Shown: positions 1 through 8,825 of the stretch, in pieces
How the letters are laid out: every line of letters begins with the position of its first letter
Position numbering within the stretch: the first letter of the stretch is position 1
Assembly: GCF_003051105.1 (NCBI RefSeq)
Contig: NZ_QAOO01000011.1
Coordinates: forward strand, 1-64,000
Length of the DNA: 64,000 nucleotides
Direction: 5' to 3'
From: Nitrosomonas nitrosa
GTDB taxonomy: Bacteria > Pseudomonadota > Gammaproteobacteria > Burkholderiales > Nitrosomonadaceae
The notes under the pieces: generated by a model
Database searches by the model: none
The model's input: the letters and a program-made list of their open reading frames with translations, nothing else
Told to the model about the DNA's origin: nothing
Program-made: the position numbers and the translations under genes

Positions 1-171
1 ACAGTAAAGGGAGAAGGTGTTGAATATGTATCCCGCTTCCCATTTGCAGTGGGAACAGGGGGTAAATCAAATATGCCTTATATCATTGGTGCAGTCCTAC
101 TGATAGCGGGCGTCGGCTTCTTCTTCATGCGCAGTGGTGGTAGTAATAAAAATAATACCGAAGCTGCGTAG
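1..171 (+). CDS. amoD: AmoD-like protein, C-terminal fragment (5' end outside window)
   Basis: The frame is open from base 1 to the TAG at 169-171 and gives 56 residues. They end in a single hydrophobic helix (MPYIIGAVLLIAGVGFFF) followed by a short polar tail rich in Ser, Gly and Asn. In ammonia oxidisers the amoCAB genes are followed by amoE and amoD and then copC-copD. AmoD/PmoD-family proteins are periplasmic with one C-terminal membrane anchor, which matches both this topology and the copC that follows 108 bases downstream. The identity rests on topology and gene order, because the diagnostic N-terminal part is missing. Any exported protein with a C-terminal anchor is the alternative. 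Confidence 0.55.
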   Translation, partial: TVKGEGVEYVSRFPFAVGTGGKSNMPYIIGAVLLIAGVGFFFMRSGGSNKNNTEAA

Positions 172-278
172 CCATACAAATTACTATTTACAATCATTAA
201 AGAGAACCATGCTTTTACTCGGCAATCTAACAAAATAATAAATTGTCGATGTGTCAGACTAAAATGAGGAGTGCTTAA

Positions 279-704
279 ATGAGAATAAAATGGACGGTAT
301 CACTGTTAAAGCGTTTTTTTACATTACCGATAATAATAATGATAATGACTTTGGTGCATACAGATCAGGTTTTTGCGCATGCTTCTTTAGTTAAGGCCGA
401 GCCTGCACGTCGAGCAGTATTATCTACAGCACCTACACAAGTTCGTCTTTGGTTTAATGAGGAAATTGAGGCGGCCTTTGCATCACTTTCAGTACTAGAT
501 GAAGATAAAAAGTCAATAACCGATAACAAAGTCGCTGTGCATCCAGAAGATCCCAAATCAATAGTTCTGGAGTTACCTGAAATACCTGTGGGACGTTATA
601 CAGTAAAATTCAGGGTGCTCTCGGTAGATGGTCATGTGGTTGATTCTGAATATAATTTCACAATTTCTGACACAGTAAAGGCTAAAGTTAAAGAAGATGA
701 TTGA
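279..704 (+). CDS. copC: CopC family periplasmic copper-binding protein
   Basis: The protein has 141 residues. A long signal peptide ends at VFA, so the mature chain starts with His (HASLVKAEPA), the classic CopC N-terminal Cu(II) ligand. Family hallmarks are visible: the LWFNEEIE strand, and a C-terminal DGHVVDSEYNF segment supplying the second His. The ATG is preceded by GAGGAG. CopC carries or stores copper in the periplasm. The last 8 bases overlap copD, so the two are probably translationally coupled. Its position after the putative amoD suggests copper supply to, or protection around, the copper enzyme ammonia monooxygenase. Confidence 0.93.
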   Translation: MRIKWTVSLLKRFFTLPIIIMIMTLVHTDQVFAHASLVKAEPARRAVLSTAPTQVRLWFNEEIEAAFASLSVLDEDKKSITDNKVAVHPEDPKSIVLELPEIPVGRYTVKFRVLSVDGHVVDSEYNFTISDTVKAKVKEDD

Positions 705-2718
705 GATTGTTGCTACATTCGCTCGATGGTCTCAGCTTGTTGCTAATCTGATAATTTTTGGAAGTTGTGTTTTTCTTGCAATAGCTGGACAGCAGAGAGC
801 TGTATTTGAAAGTTCTTGGGCGACCCGTTTAGAGCGCGGGTTCCCTTGGATGGTTGGTGTAATCCTTATTGGATTATTAGGTATTTTAGCTACCACGACG
901 GGAGAAGCGACGGGTATTGTAGCTAATACTTGGCGACCAGGTGCGTGGCTAGAAATAGTGCAGCAGACACGCGTAGGACACATGTGGGCTACAAGAGCAG
1001 TTTTTGCTTTAATTTTGTTAGCTGTGATTTTATATCTTCAACATGTGTACAGAGTGAGATGGCATTACATCCTGTGTGCCGGTGCAGCAGCGTTGCCCTT
1101 GATAGCGGGTTCACTCGTGAGTCATTCGGCAGCTGAGGAGATGTCTGTAATCTCTATACTGCCCTATGCGTTGCATATCCTCTTGGCAGGTATTTGGTTT
1201 GGTGCGTTACCGGCATTCTTACTGATCATATTCAGTAAGAAAGAACCCGATAAGCCATTAGATTTATTAAGCATCGAGAGCCTAAAGAAATTTTCATCGA
1301 TTGCTTTACCCGCTATGGTTATCATAATTGCTACGGGTGTGATCGTTGCTGATCGCATGATTGAAGAGGATTATCATGCACTGGTTGCCAGTTCTTATGG
1401 TTGGTTGATCAACATAAAGCTTTCAGTTTTAGCAATTGTTTTGGTTATAGCTTATCGGGCACGCTCAAAATGGCTGCCATTGTTTACGCAGACCAGCAAT
1501 GTTGAACAAGTTCAAAGTGGTGGCGAACATCTCAAAAAATGGGTGGGGATCGAATTTGTCCTGGCCGTCATTTTAGTATTGCTTGCAACTATTTTAGCTA
1601 ACACCATTCCTGCGAAGCATGCAATGGTAGAGAATTGGCCTTATTCCTTTAGATTTTCAATCGATGCTACTTGGGATGAGCCAAATGTTCCACTTTTCTT
1701 TTGGAGTGGGGTCGCGTTGTTTTTAATGGCAGCGGGTTCGATTTGGCTGGGTATCAAAAATAATTGGGAAAAGAAAAAGAAAATCGGGATTCCAGTGGCG
1801 CTGGTAGTTGCATCTGCTGCTGTGGCTTTACCACCACTGGCAATTGATGCTTATCCAGAAACTTATCAGAATACACCCGTTCCATTTGATGCCATTTCCA
1901 TATCAAATGGTTCGGTATTTTTTGCTGAGAATTGCACAACCTGTCATGGCCCACAAGGTAAAGGCAATGGTATAGCTGCTAAAGCATTCAATCCGCCACC
2001 CGCTGATTTATTGACTGAGCCCCATACCGCAAGACACACTGCGGGTGATTTCTTTCACTGGTTGACCTATGGTATAGCTGAAACGGGTATGCCAGGTTTT
2101 TCTAGTAATTTAACGGAAGAAGATCGTTGGGATGTTGTTAATTATATGCACGCCATGTCGAGAGGCTATCAAGCGCGTTTACTCAGTCCACAAGTGGTTG
2201 CTGAGAAACCTTCAATTGGCCCTCCGATTTTTTCTTATTTTGCTCATGATGGTTCCAGTGGTTATCTGAAAGATTTTCGTCAGAAAAAAAATGTGGTACT
2301 TGTGCTATTTACATGGCCACAATCTGATGAGAGATTGGAAGAGTTAAAAGCGGCGTATAGCCGATTGAGTGAACTCAACACAATTGTGCTAGCTGTTCCA
2401 ATGAATCAACTAGATAATCAAGAGATCATGGAGATAGCGGAAGATATACCGTTTCCAGTCGTAACAGAAGGTGCATTAGAAATAAAGAATAGCTATATTT
2501 TATATCGAAGAACGCTCACTCATCCCGATATCTTGGGCGAGGGCATCATTCCAGAGCATTTAGAATTTTTGATAGATCGCTTTGGCTACTTGCGTGCAAG
2601 ATGGATCCCTGGTATAGATGAAAATGGGTGGGAAGATATAAATTTTCTGACACGACAACTGGTTCAACTTAACAGTGAGAAAGAGATTCTTCCTCCACCA
2701 AGTGATCATGTACACTGA
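697..2718 (+). CDS. copD: CopD domain protein fused to cytochrome c and a thioredoxin-fold-like C-terminus
   Basis: The protein has 673 residues, about twice a minimal CopD. Residues ~1-390 form a multi-helix inner-membrane CopD domain (copper transfer). Residues ~400-485 form a class I cytochrome c domain with haem motif CTTCH at 413-417 and a probable axial Met in ETGMPGF near 466. Residues ~510-673 resemble a redoxin/SCO-type fold (NVVLVLFTWPQSDERLEEL), but I see no CxxxC pair in it, so catalytic redox activity is doubtful. The start overlaps copC by 8 bases. CopD-cytochrome c fusions occur in ammonia and methane oxidisers. The electron-transfer role is inferred. Confidence 0.88.
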   Translation: MIEIVATFARWSQLVANLIIFGSCVFLAIAGQQRAVFESSWATRLERGFPWMVGVILIGLLGILATTTGEATGIVANTWRPGAWLEIVQQTRVGHMWATRAVFALILLAVILYLQHVYRVRWHYILCAGAAALPLIAGSLVSHSAAEEMSVISILPYALHILLAGIWFGALPAFLLIIFSKKEPDKPLDLLSIESLKKFSSIALPAMVIIIATGVIVADRMIEEDYHALVASSYGWLINIKLSVLAIVLVIAYRARSKWLPLFTQTSNVEQVQSGGEHLKKWVGIEFVLAVILVLLATILANTIPAKHAMVENWPYSFRFSIDATWDEPNVPLFFWSGVALFLMAAGSIWLGIKNNWEKKKKIGIPVALVVASAAVALPPLAIDAYPETYQNTPVPFDAISISNGSVFFAENCTTCHGPQGKGNGIAAKAFNPPPADLLTEPHTARHTAGDFFHWLTYGIAETGMPGFSSNLTEEDRWDVVNYMHAMSRGYQARLLSPQVVAEKPSIGPPIFSYFAHDGSSGYLKDFRQKKNVVLVLFTWPQSDERLEELKAAYSRLSELNTIVLAVPMNQLDNQEIMEIAEDIPFPVVTEGALEIKNSYILYRRTLTHPDILGEGIIPEHLEFLIDRFGYLRARWIPGIDENGWEDINFLTRQLVQLNSEKEILPPPSDHVH

Positions 2719-2780
2719 TGTTGCAAAATCGTTATCGTTTCACGATCCTTATCTTAATCAATAAACCTAGGAGGAAATAA

Positions 2781-3287
2781 ATGAGAAGACTAGTCGTTAC
2801 ATCTGTTTTTCTAAGTGCGCTGATGGTGCCCTATTTCACAATGGCACATACTGATGAGTATTTAGCTACTGTGGAAGCACCTCACGGTGGTCAGCTACGT
2901 GCAGCCGGGCCCTTTCATTTAGAACTGGTAGCTCAAGATGGAGAACTAAAGTTGTATATAACAGATCATGGGGACAAGCCAATACCAGCACGTGGCGGCC
3001 AGGGAAAGGCTAATATCCAAGAAGGTAAGGATGGGAAGAGACAATCAGTGACACTTGAACCAGTATTTGCAAATATGATGAGAGCAAAGGGTGATTTTAA
3101 AATCACATCTGACACTGCTGTAGCTGTTTTTGTGGCTATTCCTGGGTATGAGACGCAAGGAGCTCGTTTTGTTCCACAAGGTGCCAAAGGATCGGAGAGC
3201 GATAGTCATGATCAAAGTGACGATCATGATCATCATGATGATGATGAAGATAAGGATGATAGCCATAGCCATGGACATCATCATTGA
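2781..3287 (+). CDS. Exported His/Asp-rich putative metal-binding protein
   Basis: The protein has 168 residues and a signal peptide ending near TMA-HTD. A ~100-residue globular part contains an EAPHGGQL motif seen in small periplasmic proteins near copper and nickel/cobalt efflux genes. The last ~30 residues are almost only His, Asp and Ser (for example DDHDHHDDDEDKDD) and end in HSHGHHH. This tail is a probable low-affinity metal sponge. A good AGGAGG site lies before the ATG, 62 bases after copD, so it probably belongs to the copC-copD transcript. A periplasmic copper buffer is the likely role, from context; the metal is not determined by sequence alone. Confidence 0.75.
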   Translation: MRRLVVTSVFLSALMVPYFTMAHTDEYLATVEAPHGGQLRAAGPFHLELVAQDGELKLYITDHGDKPIPARGGQGKANIQEGKDGKRQSVTLEPVFANMMRAKGDFKITSDTAVAVFVAIPGYETQGARFVPQGAKGSESDSHDQSDDHDHHDDDEDKDDSHSHGHHH

Positions 3288-3338
3288 TGTAAATCAACGG
3301 ATCTAGTTTCTAGTTGTAGTAGTTAGAAAATAGCAGCT

Positions 3339-3375
3339 AACGCGGGATAGATCTATTACAGATCTATCCCGCGTT
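3339..3375. terminator. Perfect 16-bp inverted repeat at the convergent gene ends
   Basis: The left arm is 3339-3354 (aacgcgggatagatct), the loop 3355-3359, and the right arm 3360-3375. The arms are perfectly complementary. The right arm encodes the last codons of cobO and the loop contains its TAA. No long T tract follows on either strand. It could act as a bidirectional terminator or RNA-stabilising hairpin between the copCD transcript and cobO. Confidence 0.65.
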
Positions 3376-3964
3376 GTGCTTTGATGCCCGAGTAAAAGGC
3401 ATGTTTTACATTGCAAAATTCAGTAACGGTATCGGCTGCCTCGCAAAACGCCTTTGGTGCATTGCGCCCCGTGATGATAACGTGCTGCATGGCGGGCCTC
3501 TTTTTAAGATCTTCCAGGGCGAACGCCAGGTCGATCCAACCGTAACTCACTGGATAAGTGAGTTCGTCGAGAACAACAAGATCAATTGACGGATCTTGAA
3601 GAAACCCTCTAGCCATTGACCATCCGCGCTGAGCGGTTTCTATATCATGTGCGAGATCTTGTGTATCCCATGTAAAGCCTTCTCCCAGGACAAGCCAAGT
3701 GACATCGGGTTGTTGGCGCAGAAAAGCTTCCTCACCGGTATCCGAGCGACCTTTAATAAATTGCGCTACCGCAACCCGCATTCCATGACCTAATGCGCGT
3801 ACGACCATTCCGAATGCCGCGCTGGATTTACCTTTGCCATTTCCTGTATGGATTAGAAGCAAGCCTTTTTCTTGATCAGCTTTGGCAATAGCTGCATCGA
3901 TAATTTCTTTTTTACGCTGCATGCGCTGGCGATAGCGTTGCTCACGATTAGGCGTTTCATTCAT
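3356..3964 (-). CDS. cobO: Cob(I)yrinic acid a,c-diamide adenosyltransferase
   Basis: The protein has 202 residues, the full length for the CobO/BtuR/CobA family. It transfers adenosyl from ATP to cob(I)alamin or corrinoid precursors in the cytoplasm. The P-loop GNGKGKSSAA is at ~41-50 and the conserved VVLDELTYPVSYGW follows. A basic N-terminal arm (REQRYRQRMQRKKE) is typical. The gene lies 57 bases downstream of btuB under one cobalamin riboswitch, so the pair makes sense as salvage: import of B12, then adenosylation. No other corrin genes are in the window. The final codons lie within a perfect inverted repeat. Confidence 0.95.
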   Translation of the reverse strand: MNETPNREQRYRQRMQRKKEIIDAAIAKADQEKGLLLIHTGNGKGKSSAAFGMVVRALGHGMRVAVAQFIKGRSDTGEEAFLRQQPDVTWLVLGEGFTWDTQDLAHDIETAQRGWSMARGFLQDPSIDLVVLDELTYPVSYGWIDLAFALEDLKKRPAMQHVIITGRNAPKAFCEAADTVTEFCNVKHAFYSGIKAQRGIDL

Positions 3965-4021
3965 GATAATTAAGGTTGGTTATTGGCGAATGGTTGAAAG
4001 TATTTCCTTGCTGATAAGTAT

Positions 4022-5839
4022 TCAGGATTGATAGCGTAGCGTAAAGAAAATATTTCTTCCGGGTTGATTAAAAAAAGCAGCTGTTTCGTAATGTTCATTA
4101 AAAAGATTCTCTAGGCGTGCTTGTAAACGCCAATTTTTGGCAAAAGCGTATTCCGCTCGCAGATCTACCCTAGTATAACCATTGATCGGATGATTATTTG
4201 CCAAATCATCAAAGCGCTTACTTTCTGCTAGAAATGAGGCACCCAGGCGGTATTTGTTAAACTGTCGATCCGTATCGATCCTGAAAATATGTTTGGCGCG
4301 ACGAGGTAACACCTTATCTTCACTTGAGGAAGTGTTTTCAGGATTCAACAAAGTGAGATTGGCAACGAAACTCCAACCGATTAATTGGGTGCTAAAAACA
4401 CTTTCCAGCCCTTGGATACGTGCCTGACCAATATTGGTTGGCGTAAAGGTCGCGGCATCAAAAGCAATCATGTTGCTGATATGCGTTTCATATACATTGA
4501 GCGATAGCTTGCCAAGACGTGAGGAGCCAGTTACGCCGATTTCGAAGCTGCGCGACTCTTCTGGCCTGAGGTTGGGATTGTTTGAACCGGGGAAATACAA
4601 TTCATTGAATGTGGGTGCTCTGAAAGCATTGCCGAAATTTGCATTCAATCTGAGATACTGCGTAATGGCGTATCCCCAAGACAGGCCGCCTGTCAGCCAG
4701 TTACCAAATTGTTCGTTATGATCCCAACGCAAAGAGAATTGCATATTGTGTGCAGCGATAGCCGCTTGATGCTGAGCAAAGATTCCCCAGTTTTTCCGAG
4801 ATGTCTCTGTAAAATCAATGGTACTTCTGATTTGGTCGTTTAAATAATCAACACCTGTAGTTAAAACATGCTGTTGATTTATCGAAAAATTATTCTGTAG
4901 AAATAATGAATCACGAACAGTATCGAATTGGCTGACGAAAATGTTTCTATTGAAGCTATCCAATTTTTCAAAGCTACGCCCCCCAGTCATATTGAGATGC
5001 CAGAATGCGAATGGTGAATAACGGATCGATCCACCGAATGTCTGTTGAATCACTTTGGAGCGATTAATGAAGCTCCCATCAAATTGGGTTTCTCCAGCGC
5101 TATGCAACAAGTGAGCATCCACTTCCAGGCGGTTGTCGAATCGATAGCCCGCTCGTAAAGTACCCGCCAGATTTCGATAACCATCTTTATCATTTTCTGG
5201 CTCAGTAATAAAGCAGCCTGCACTTTCCGAACCGGTGCAGGCATTGAAACCGCGTGTGCCTATACCGCTCGCATTTAGGTTAAACCACCCTTTTTCTCCA
5301 CCTCCTGACAATCCAACGGAACCATTGATTGAACGATAACTACCTCCCCCCAGGCTCAAGCTTGGTTTAAGTTTACCGCCTCCTTTGCGCGTAAAAATCT
5401 GGATAACACCGCCAATCGCTTCTGAGCCATATAAGCTCGAGCGAGGGCCACGAACGATTTCGATGCGGTCGATTTGATCAAGAGGTAAATTTTCGAAGGA
5501 AGTCGTGCCTGAAGTGACAGAACCGGCTTTAATACCATCGATCAGAACTAACACGTGATCCGCTTCAGTGCCACGCAGAAAAAAGGATGTTTGTTTGCCT
5601 GGGCCACCGCTATTAGCAATATTTAGCCCAGGTATGCCACGCAATAGATCTTCCATGGAGCGTGCCTGTAAGCGTTCAATATCGGCACGTGTGATGACGC
5701 TGACGGATGCAAGCGTTTCATCGGTTGTCTGTGCGGTACGCGTTGCCGTGACAATGACGGGTGCCTGAATATTGTTAGCAAATACGGGTGCAGTTATACC
5801 AAGAGATAAGCCGACACCCAATAAAGGGATTGTTTTCAT
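4022..5839 (-). CDS. btuB: TonB-dependent vitamin B12 outer-membrane receptor
   Basis: The protein has 605 residues from the chosen ATG at 5839, which has GGAGG eight bases upstream and begins a signal peptide (MKTIPLLGVGLSLGITAPVFA). An open frame continues upstream to 6007 but runs through the riboswitch, so that longer start is rejected. Residues ~28-36 (APVIVTATR) are the TonB box region. They are followed by the plug domain (MEDLLRGIPGLNI, IDRIEIVRGPRSSLYGSEAIGG) and a 22-strand-type barrel ending in an aromatic residue near the C-terminus (FFTLRYQS). It imports cobalamin across the outer membrane. Expression should fall when cobalamin is abundant. Confidence 0.93.
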   Translation of the reverse strand: MKTIPLLGVGLSLGITAPVFANNIQAPVIVTATRTAQTTDETLASVSVITRADIERLQARSMEDLLRGIPGLNIANSGGPGKQTSFFLRGTEADHVLVLIDGIKAGSVTSGTTSFENLPLDQIDRIEIVRGPRSSLYGSEAIGGVIQIFTRKGGGKLKPSLSLGGGSYRSINGSVGLSGGGEKGWFNLNASGIGTRGFNACTGSESAGCFITEPENDKDGYRNLAGTLRAGYRFDNRLEVDAHLLHSAGETQFDGSFINRSKVIQQTFGGSIRYSPFAFWHLNMTGGRSFEKLDSFNRNIFVSQFDTVRDSLFLQNNFSINQQHVLTTGVDYLNDQIRSTIDFTETSRKNWGIFAQHQAAIAAHNMQFSLRWDHNEQFGNWLTGGLSWGYAITQYLRLNANFGNAFRAPTFNELYFPGSNNPNLRPEESRSFEIGVTGSSRLGKLSLNVYETHISNMIAFDAATFTPTNIGQARIQGLESVFSTQLIGWSFVANLTLLNPENTSSSEDKVLPRRAKHIFRIDTDRQFNKYRLGASFLAESKRFDDLANNHPINGYTRVDLRAEYAFAKNWRLQARLENLFNEHYETAAFFNQPGRNIFFTLRYQS

Positions 5840-5945
5840 TAAATTTTCCTCCGCGCACACCCGCGCGATAGCATTGATTGGATGTGGGTCATGCGAAGAG
5901 AAACAAACGTATGGCACATTGCCCTCCGCAATACCTGATATTTCT

Positions 5946-6131
5946 TCAGGCCGGTCTCCGGGCTTATGAGTGGATCCTCGATCCCCTATCTGCGCCTTCC
6001 CGTGCAATACACAGTGGCATGTGGCAGATTATTGACTCATTTACCGTTGCGGGGGCAGCGCTGGCTTTATCCTAGTTTGCGGGATGCACCAGCTTCCCGT
6101 TTCACCCCAAGCATTATTGCGAGGGGCACCT
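5946..6131 (-). promoter_or_regulatory. Cobalamin (AdoCbl) riboswitch
   Basis: Read on the minus strand, the conserved blocks appear in order: GGTGC near 6130, GGGAAGC-GGTGC, GCTGCCCCCGCAACGGTAA near 6055, GCCACTG near 6017, GGGAAGGCG near 5997, and the B12 box AAGCCCGGAGACCGGCC at ~5951-5966. These are the core elements of the RF00174 family. It ends about 110 bases before the btuB ATG. That spacing leaves room for an expression platform acting on the btuB-cobO message. Confidence 0.95.
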
Positions 6132-6321
6132 GAAGCAGGGTGCAAAAACTAAAGCAAAGGGCTATCTCTGTCAAGTAATGTTGCGAATTGCAGAGGGCTA
6201 AATTATTTTAGCGTTTATTTAATTTGCTGATTGGTCAGCTCAAATTACGCACTGCTCTATAATCCATAATTAATATTCTTCAAGAAATGCTCAAAGAAAT
6301 AGGAAATAAGGTATTTATATC

Positions 6322-7983
6322 GTGCATGAACCCTTTGCAGAGCTTGCTTTTTTACTGATCATCACAAGTATAGTGGGGGTGATTGCTGTTCATTTACGAC
6401 AGCCAGTACTCATCGCTTATATCCTGGTAGGGATTCTTGTCGGCCCTGCAGGTTTCTCTTTCGTGCAAGCGCATGATCAAATCGATTTACTCGCTCAAAT
6501 CGGTGTTGCTGTTCTGCTTTTTCTGGTTGGGTTGAAGCTGGATCTCCAACATGTACGGCATATCGGCCCGGTTGCATTGGCAACAGGATTAGGTCAACTG
6601 GTTTTCACCATCGTTTTTGGGTTCTTGCTAATCCTCTTGCTTGGGAAGGATTGGCTGACGGCGCTTTATGTGGCCATTGCACTCACTTTCTCTAGCACGA
6701 TTATTATTGTCAAGTTGCTGACTGATAAACGAGAACTCGACGCCTTGCATGGCCGTATCGCAGTGGGTTTTTTGATTGTACAGGATATTGCGGTAGTGTT
6801 AGCTATGATGGTAATGAGTGCGGTGAGGGGGGGAGATGCGGTAGTTGATTCGAGTGGCTGGGTGATTATCGCGTCGTTAATTGCCCGTATTAGTCTCACA
6901 GCACTATTGATGTTTATTGTCATGTGGTACATTGTGCCCTCACTGGTGAGGTACGTTGCTCGATCGCAAGAACTGCTGCTCATTTTTGCCATTGCATGGG
7001 GCACTTTTTTGGCGGCCCTGGGTGAATGGGCCGGTTTTTCCAAGGAAGCTGGTGCTTTTCTAGCTGGCTTCTTGCTGGCCTCAACTCATTTTCGCGATGC
7101 TATCAGCGCCCGTTTGACGGGTATCCGTGATTTCTTACTACTGTTCTTTTTCATCAACTTAGGTGCAAAGCTCGATTTCTCTGTGCTTGGCGCAGAAATT
7201 GGATCTGCTGTTATTTTATCGCTATTCGTTTTGATCGGTAACCCGATCATAGTGATGGCGATCATGGGGTATATGGGTTATCGCAAACGAACTGGTTTTT
7301 TAGCTGGATTGACGGTGGCGCAGATAAGTGAGTTCTCCATTGTATTCATCGTCATGGGAATCAGCCTCGGTCATTTGGAGCAGGACGCGCTTGGCCTGAC
7401 GACGCTCGTTGGCGTGGTAACGATCGCCTTATCCACCTATATGATTTTATACTCACAACGTTTGTATGAATCCTTGACGCATTGGCTAAGTCTGTTCGAG
7501 CGTACCCATCCCTACCGGGAGATTGCGGTAGAGCAGCAACACTTGGTAGAGAACGATCCCAAGATCATCATTTTTGGTCTAGGGCGCTATGGTGCCAGGG
7601 TACTGAAGCATTTACATCATCATGGCGTGGGTGTATTGGGAGTGGATTTTGATCCCGAAGCTGTCAGGGCATTGAGGCATCGAAATATGCCTGTACGATT
7701 TGGAGATGCAGAAGATCCTGCATTTCTTGGTTCGTTACCGTTTGCAAAAGTTGATTGGATCGTCACAACGATACCGGAGTGGAACGCTAATCGATCATTG
7801 CTGCATGCCCTTAAAGAAGCTGGGTTTAACGGACGTATCGTGGGGCTGGTGCGAGATGACGAGCATGCTCTGGCTTTACAGAAAGCAGGTGTTACGCGTG
7901 TGGTGAATATTTTCCAGGAAGCAGCTGATCTTGCAGCAGATTATCTTGCAAAAGAAATTGAGATTCAGGAAAAGACGACATAA
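6322..7983 (+). CDS. CPA2-family cation:proton antiporter with a TrkA-N (RCK) domain
   Basis: The protein has 553 residues. Residues ~1-385 form a 12-13 helix Na+/H+-exchanger-like membrane domain, including GILVGPAGFSF and the conserved half-helix region SKEAGAFLAGFLLAST. Residues ~413-530 form a Rossmann RCK/TrkA-N domain (KIIIFGLGRYGARVL) that would bind NAD(H) or nucleotide and gate transport. The GTG start at 6322 is preceded by AGGAAATAAGG. It is related to KefB/KefC/YbaL, but no glutathione-binding region can be assigned by eye, so a K+/H+ or general monovalent cation antiporter is the safest call. Confidence 0.85.
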   Translation: MHEPFAELAFLLIITSIVGVIAVHLRQPVLIAYILVGILVGPAGFSFVQAHDQIDLLAQIGVAVLLFLVGLKLDLQHVRHIGPVALATGLGQLVFTIVFGFLLILLLGKDWLTALYVAIALTFSSTIIIVKLLTDKRELDALHGRIAVGFLIVQDIAVVLAMMVMSAVRGGDAVVDSSGWVIIASLIARISLTALLMFIVMWYIVPSLVRYVARSQELLLIFAIAWGTFLAALGEWAGFSKEAGAFLAGFLLASTHFRDAISARLTGIRDFLLLFFFINLGAKLDFSVLGAEIGSAVILSLFVLIGNPIIVMAIMGYMGYRKRTGFLAGLTVAQISEFSIVFIVMGISLGHLEQDALGLTTLVGVVTIALSTYMILYSQRLYESLTHWLSLFERTHPYREIAVEQQHLVENDPKIIIFGLGRYGARVLKHLHHHGVGVLGVDFDPEAVRALRHRNMPVRFGDAEDPAFLGSLPFAKVDWIVTTIPEWNANRSLLHALKEAGFNGRIVGLVRDDEHALALQKAGVTRVVNIFQEAADLAADYLAKEIEIQEKTT

Positions 7984-8013
7984 CCTACTGGATTGATTCT
8001 TTCCCAGTATCGG

Positions 8014-8616
8014 TTAGCGTTTTTTTGCAACGATCGCATATCTTCCTTTGTCACGGCCGGTGGTCGGTGGATTCATGAATTCACTTATAAGCATATGAAA
8101 ACCCAGATCAGTTAGCACGTTAAGTATTTTGTGGGGAGGAAAAGAGTCATAGAAAAATTCTTGACCCAACATGTAATCCGTGAAGGGTGGATGCTCCGAG
8201 CCTCCAACAGTGAGCATGAGCGCGCCATTGGCAAGCAAGCAGTTTGCCATGCGACCGAGTATCGCTTCATGAAAATTTCGCTCAATATGAAATAGCGCAT
8301 CCCAGCAGATGATGCCTCCGCAAGGCGCTTCAAAAGGATATTTCTCTAACTTGCCAAGAACCCATCTTTCCTTTGGATAGTTCGCTTTTGCAATCGCCAG
8401 CATATTTTCGGATTGATCTATGCCGATCACTGACCAACCGCGTTTGATGGCGTAGGCGGCCATCGGGCGTCCGGTACCACAGCCAGCATCCAGTATAAGA
8501 GAAGCAGCCGGAAGTTCGGCAAGGAAGGTATCGAGGTATGCCCGCTCACGCCCAAAAAATGTTTTTCTGGCAGCATGCCACTGCTTTGCAATAGCGTTGT
8601 AGGCAGTCCGATTCAT
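8014..8616 (-). CDS. Class I SAM-dependent methyltransferase
   Basis: From the ATG at 8616 the protein has 200 residues (MNRTAYNAIAKQW). An upstream in-frame start at 8697 would add 27 residues without resemblance to the family. SAM motif I is LILDAGCGTGRPM at ~42-54, followed by the acidic loop GIDQSENML. Motif-like ICWDALFHIE is typical of small Methyltransf_11/25 proteins. The substrate is unknown. It stands alone between convergent and divergent neighbours with no clear ribosome-binding site, so the start is moderately uncertain. Confidence 0.8.
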   Translation of the reverse strand: MNRTAYNAIAKQWHAARKTFFGRERAYLDTFLAELPAASLILDAGCGTGRPMAAYAIKRGWSVIGIDQSENMLAIAKANYPKERWVLGKLEKYPFEAPCGGIICWDALFHIERNFHEAILGRMANCLLANGALMLTVGGSEHPPFTDYMLGQEFFYDSFPPHKILNVLTDLGFHMLISEFMNPPTTGRDKGRYAIVAKKR

Positions 8617-8825
8617 AGAAAATGATAAGGTGATTTCATAACAATACACGGTGCGCGTATACTCAATTTTTAATAAAAAGTGAGGATGCGCTAACACAGA
8701 CTTGTGTGAGAATAGCCGAGATTAAGCGCATAGAAAGGGCTATTTTCAAAGTAAGCTCTGTAACGGTTTCATTCTACGATCCTTTAGCAAGCGCTATCCA
8801 TCCAATTTCATTAGAAGGAAACAAT

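Noticed and set aside
5840-6007. N-terminal extension of BtuB
   Set aside because: It translates the cobalamin riboswitch; the ATG at 5839 has a good ribosome-binding site and signal peptide.
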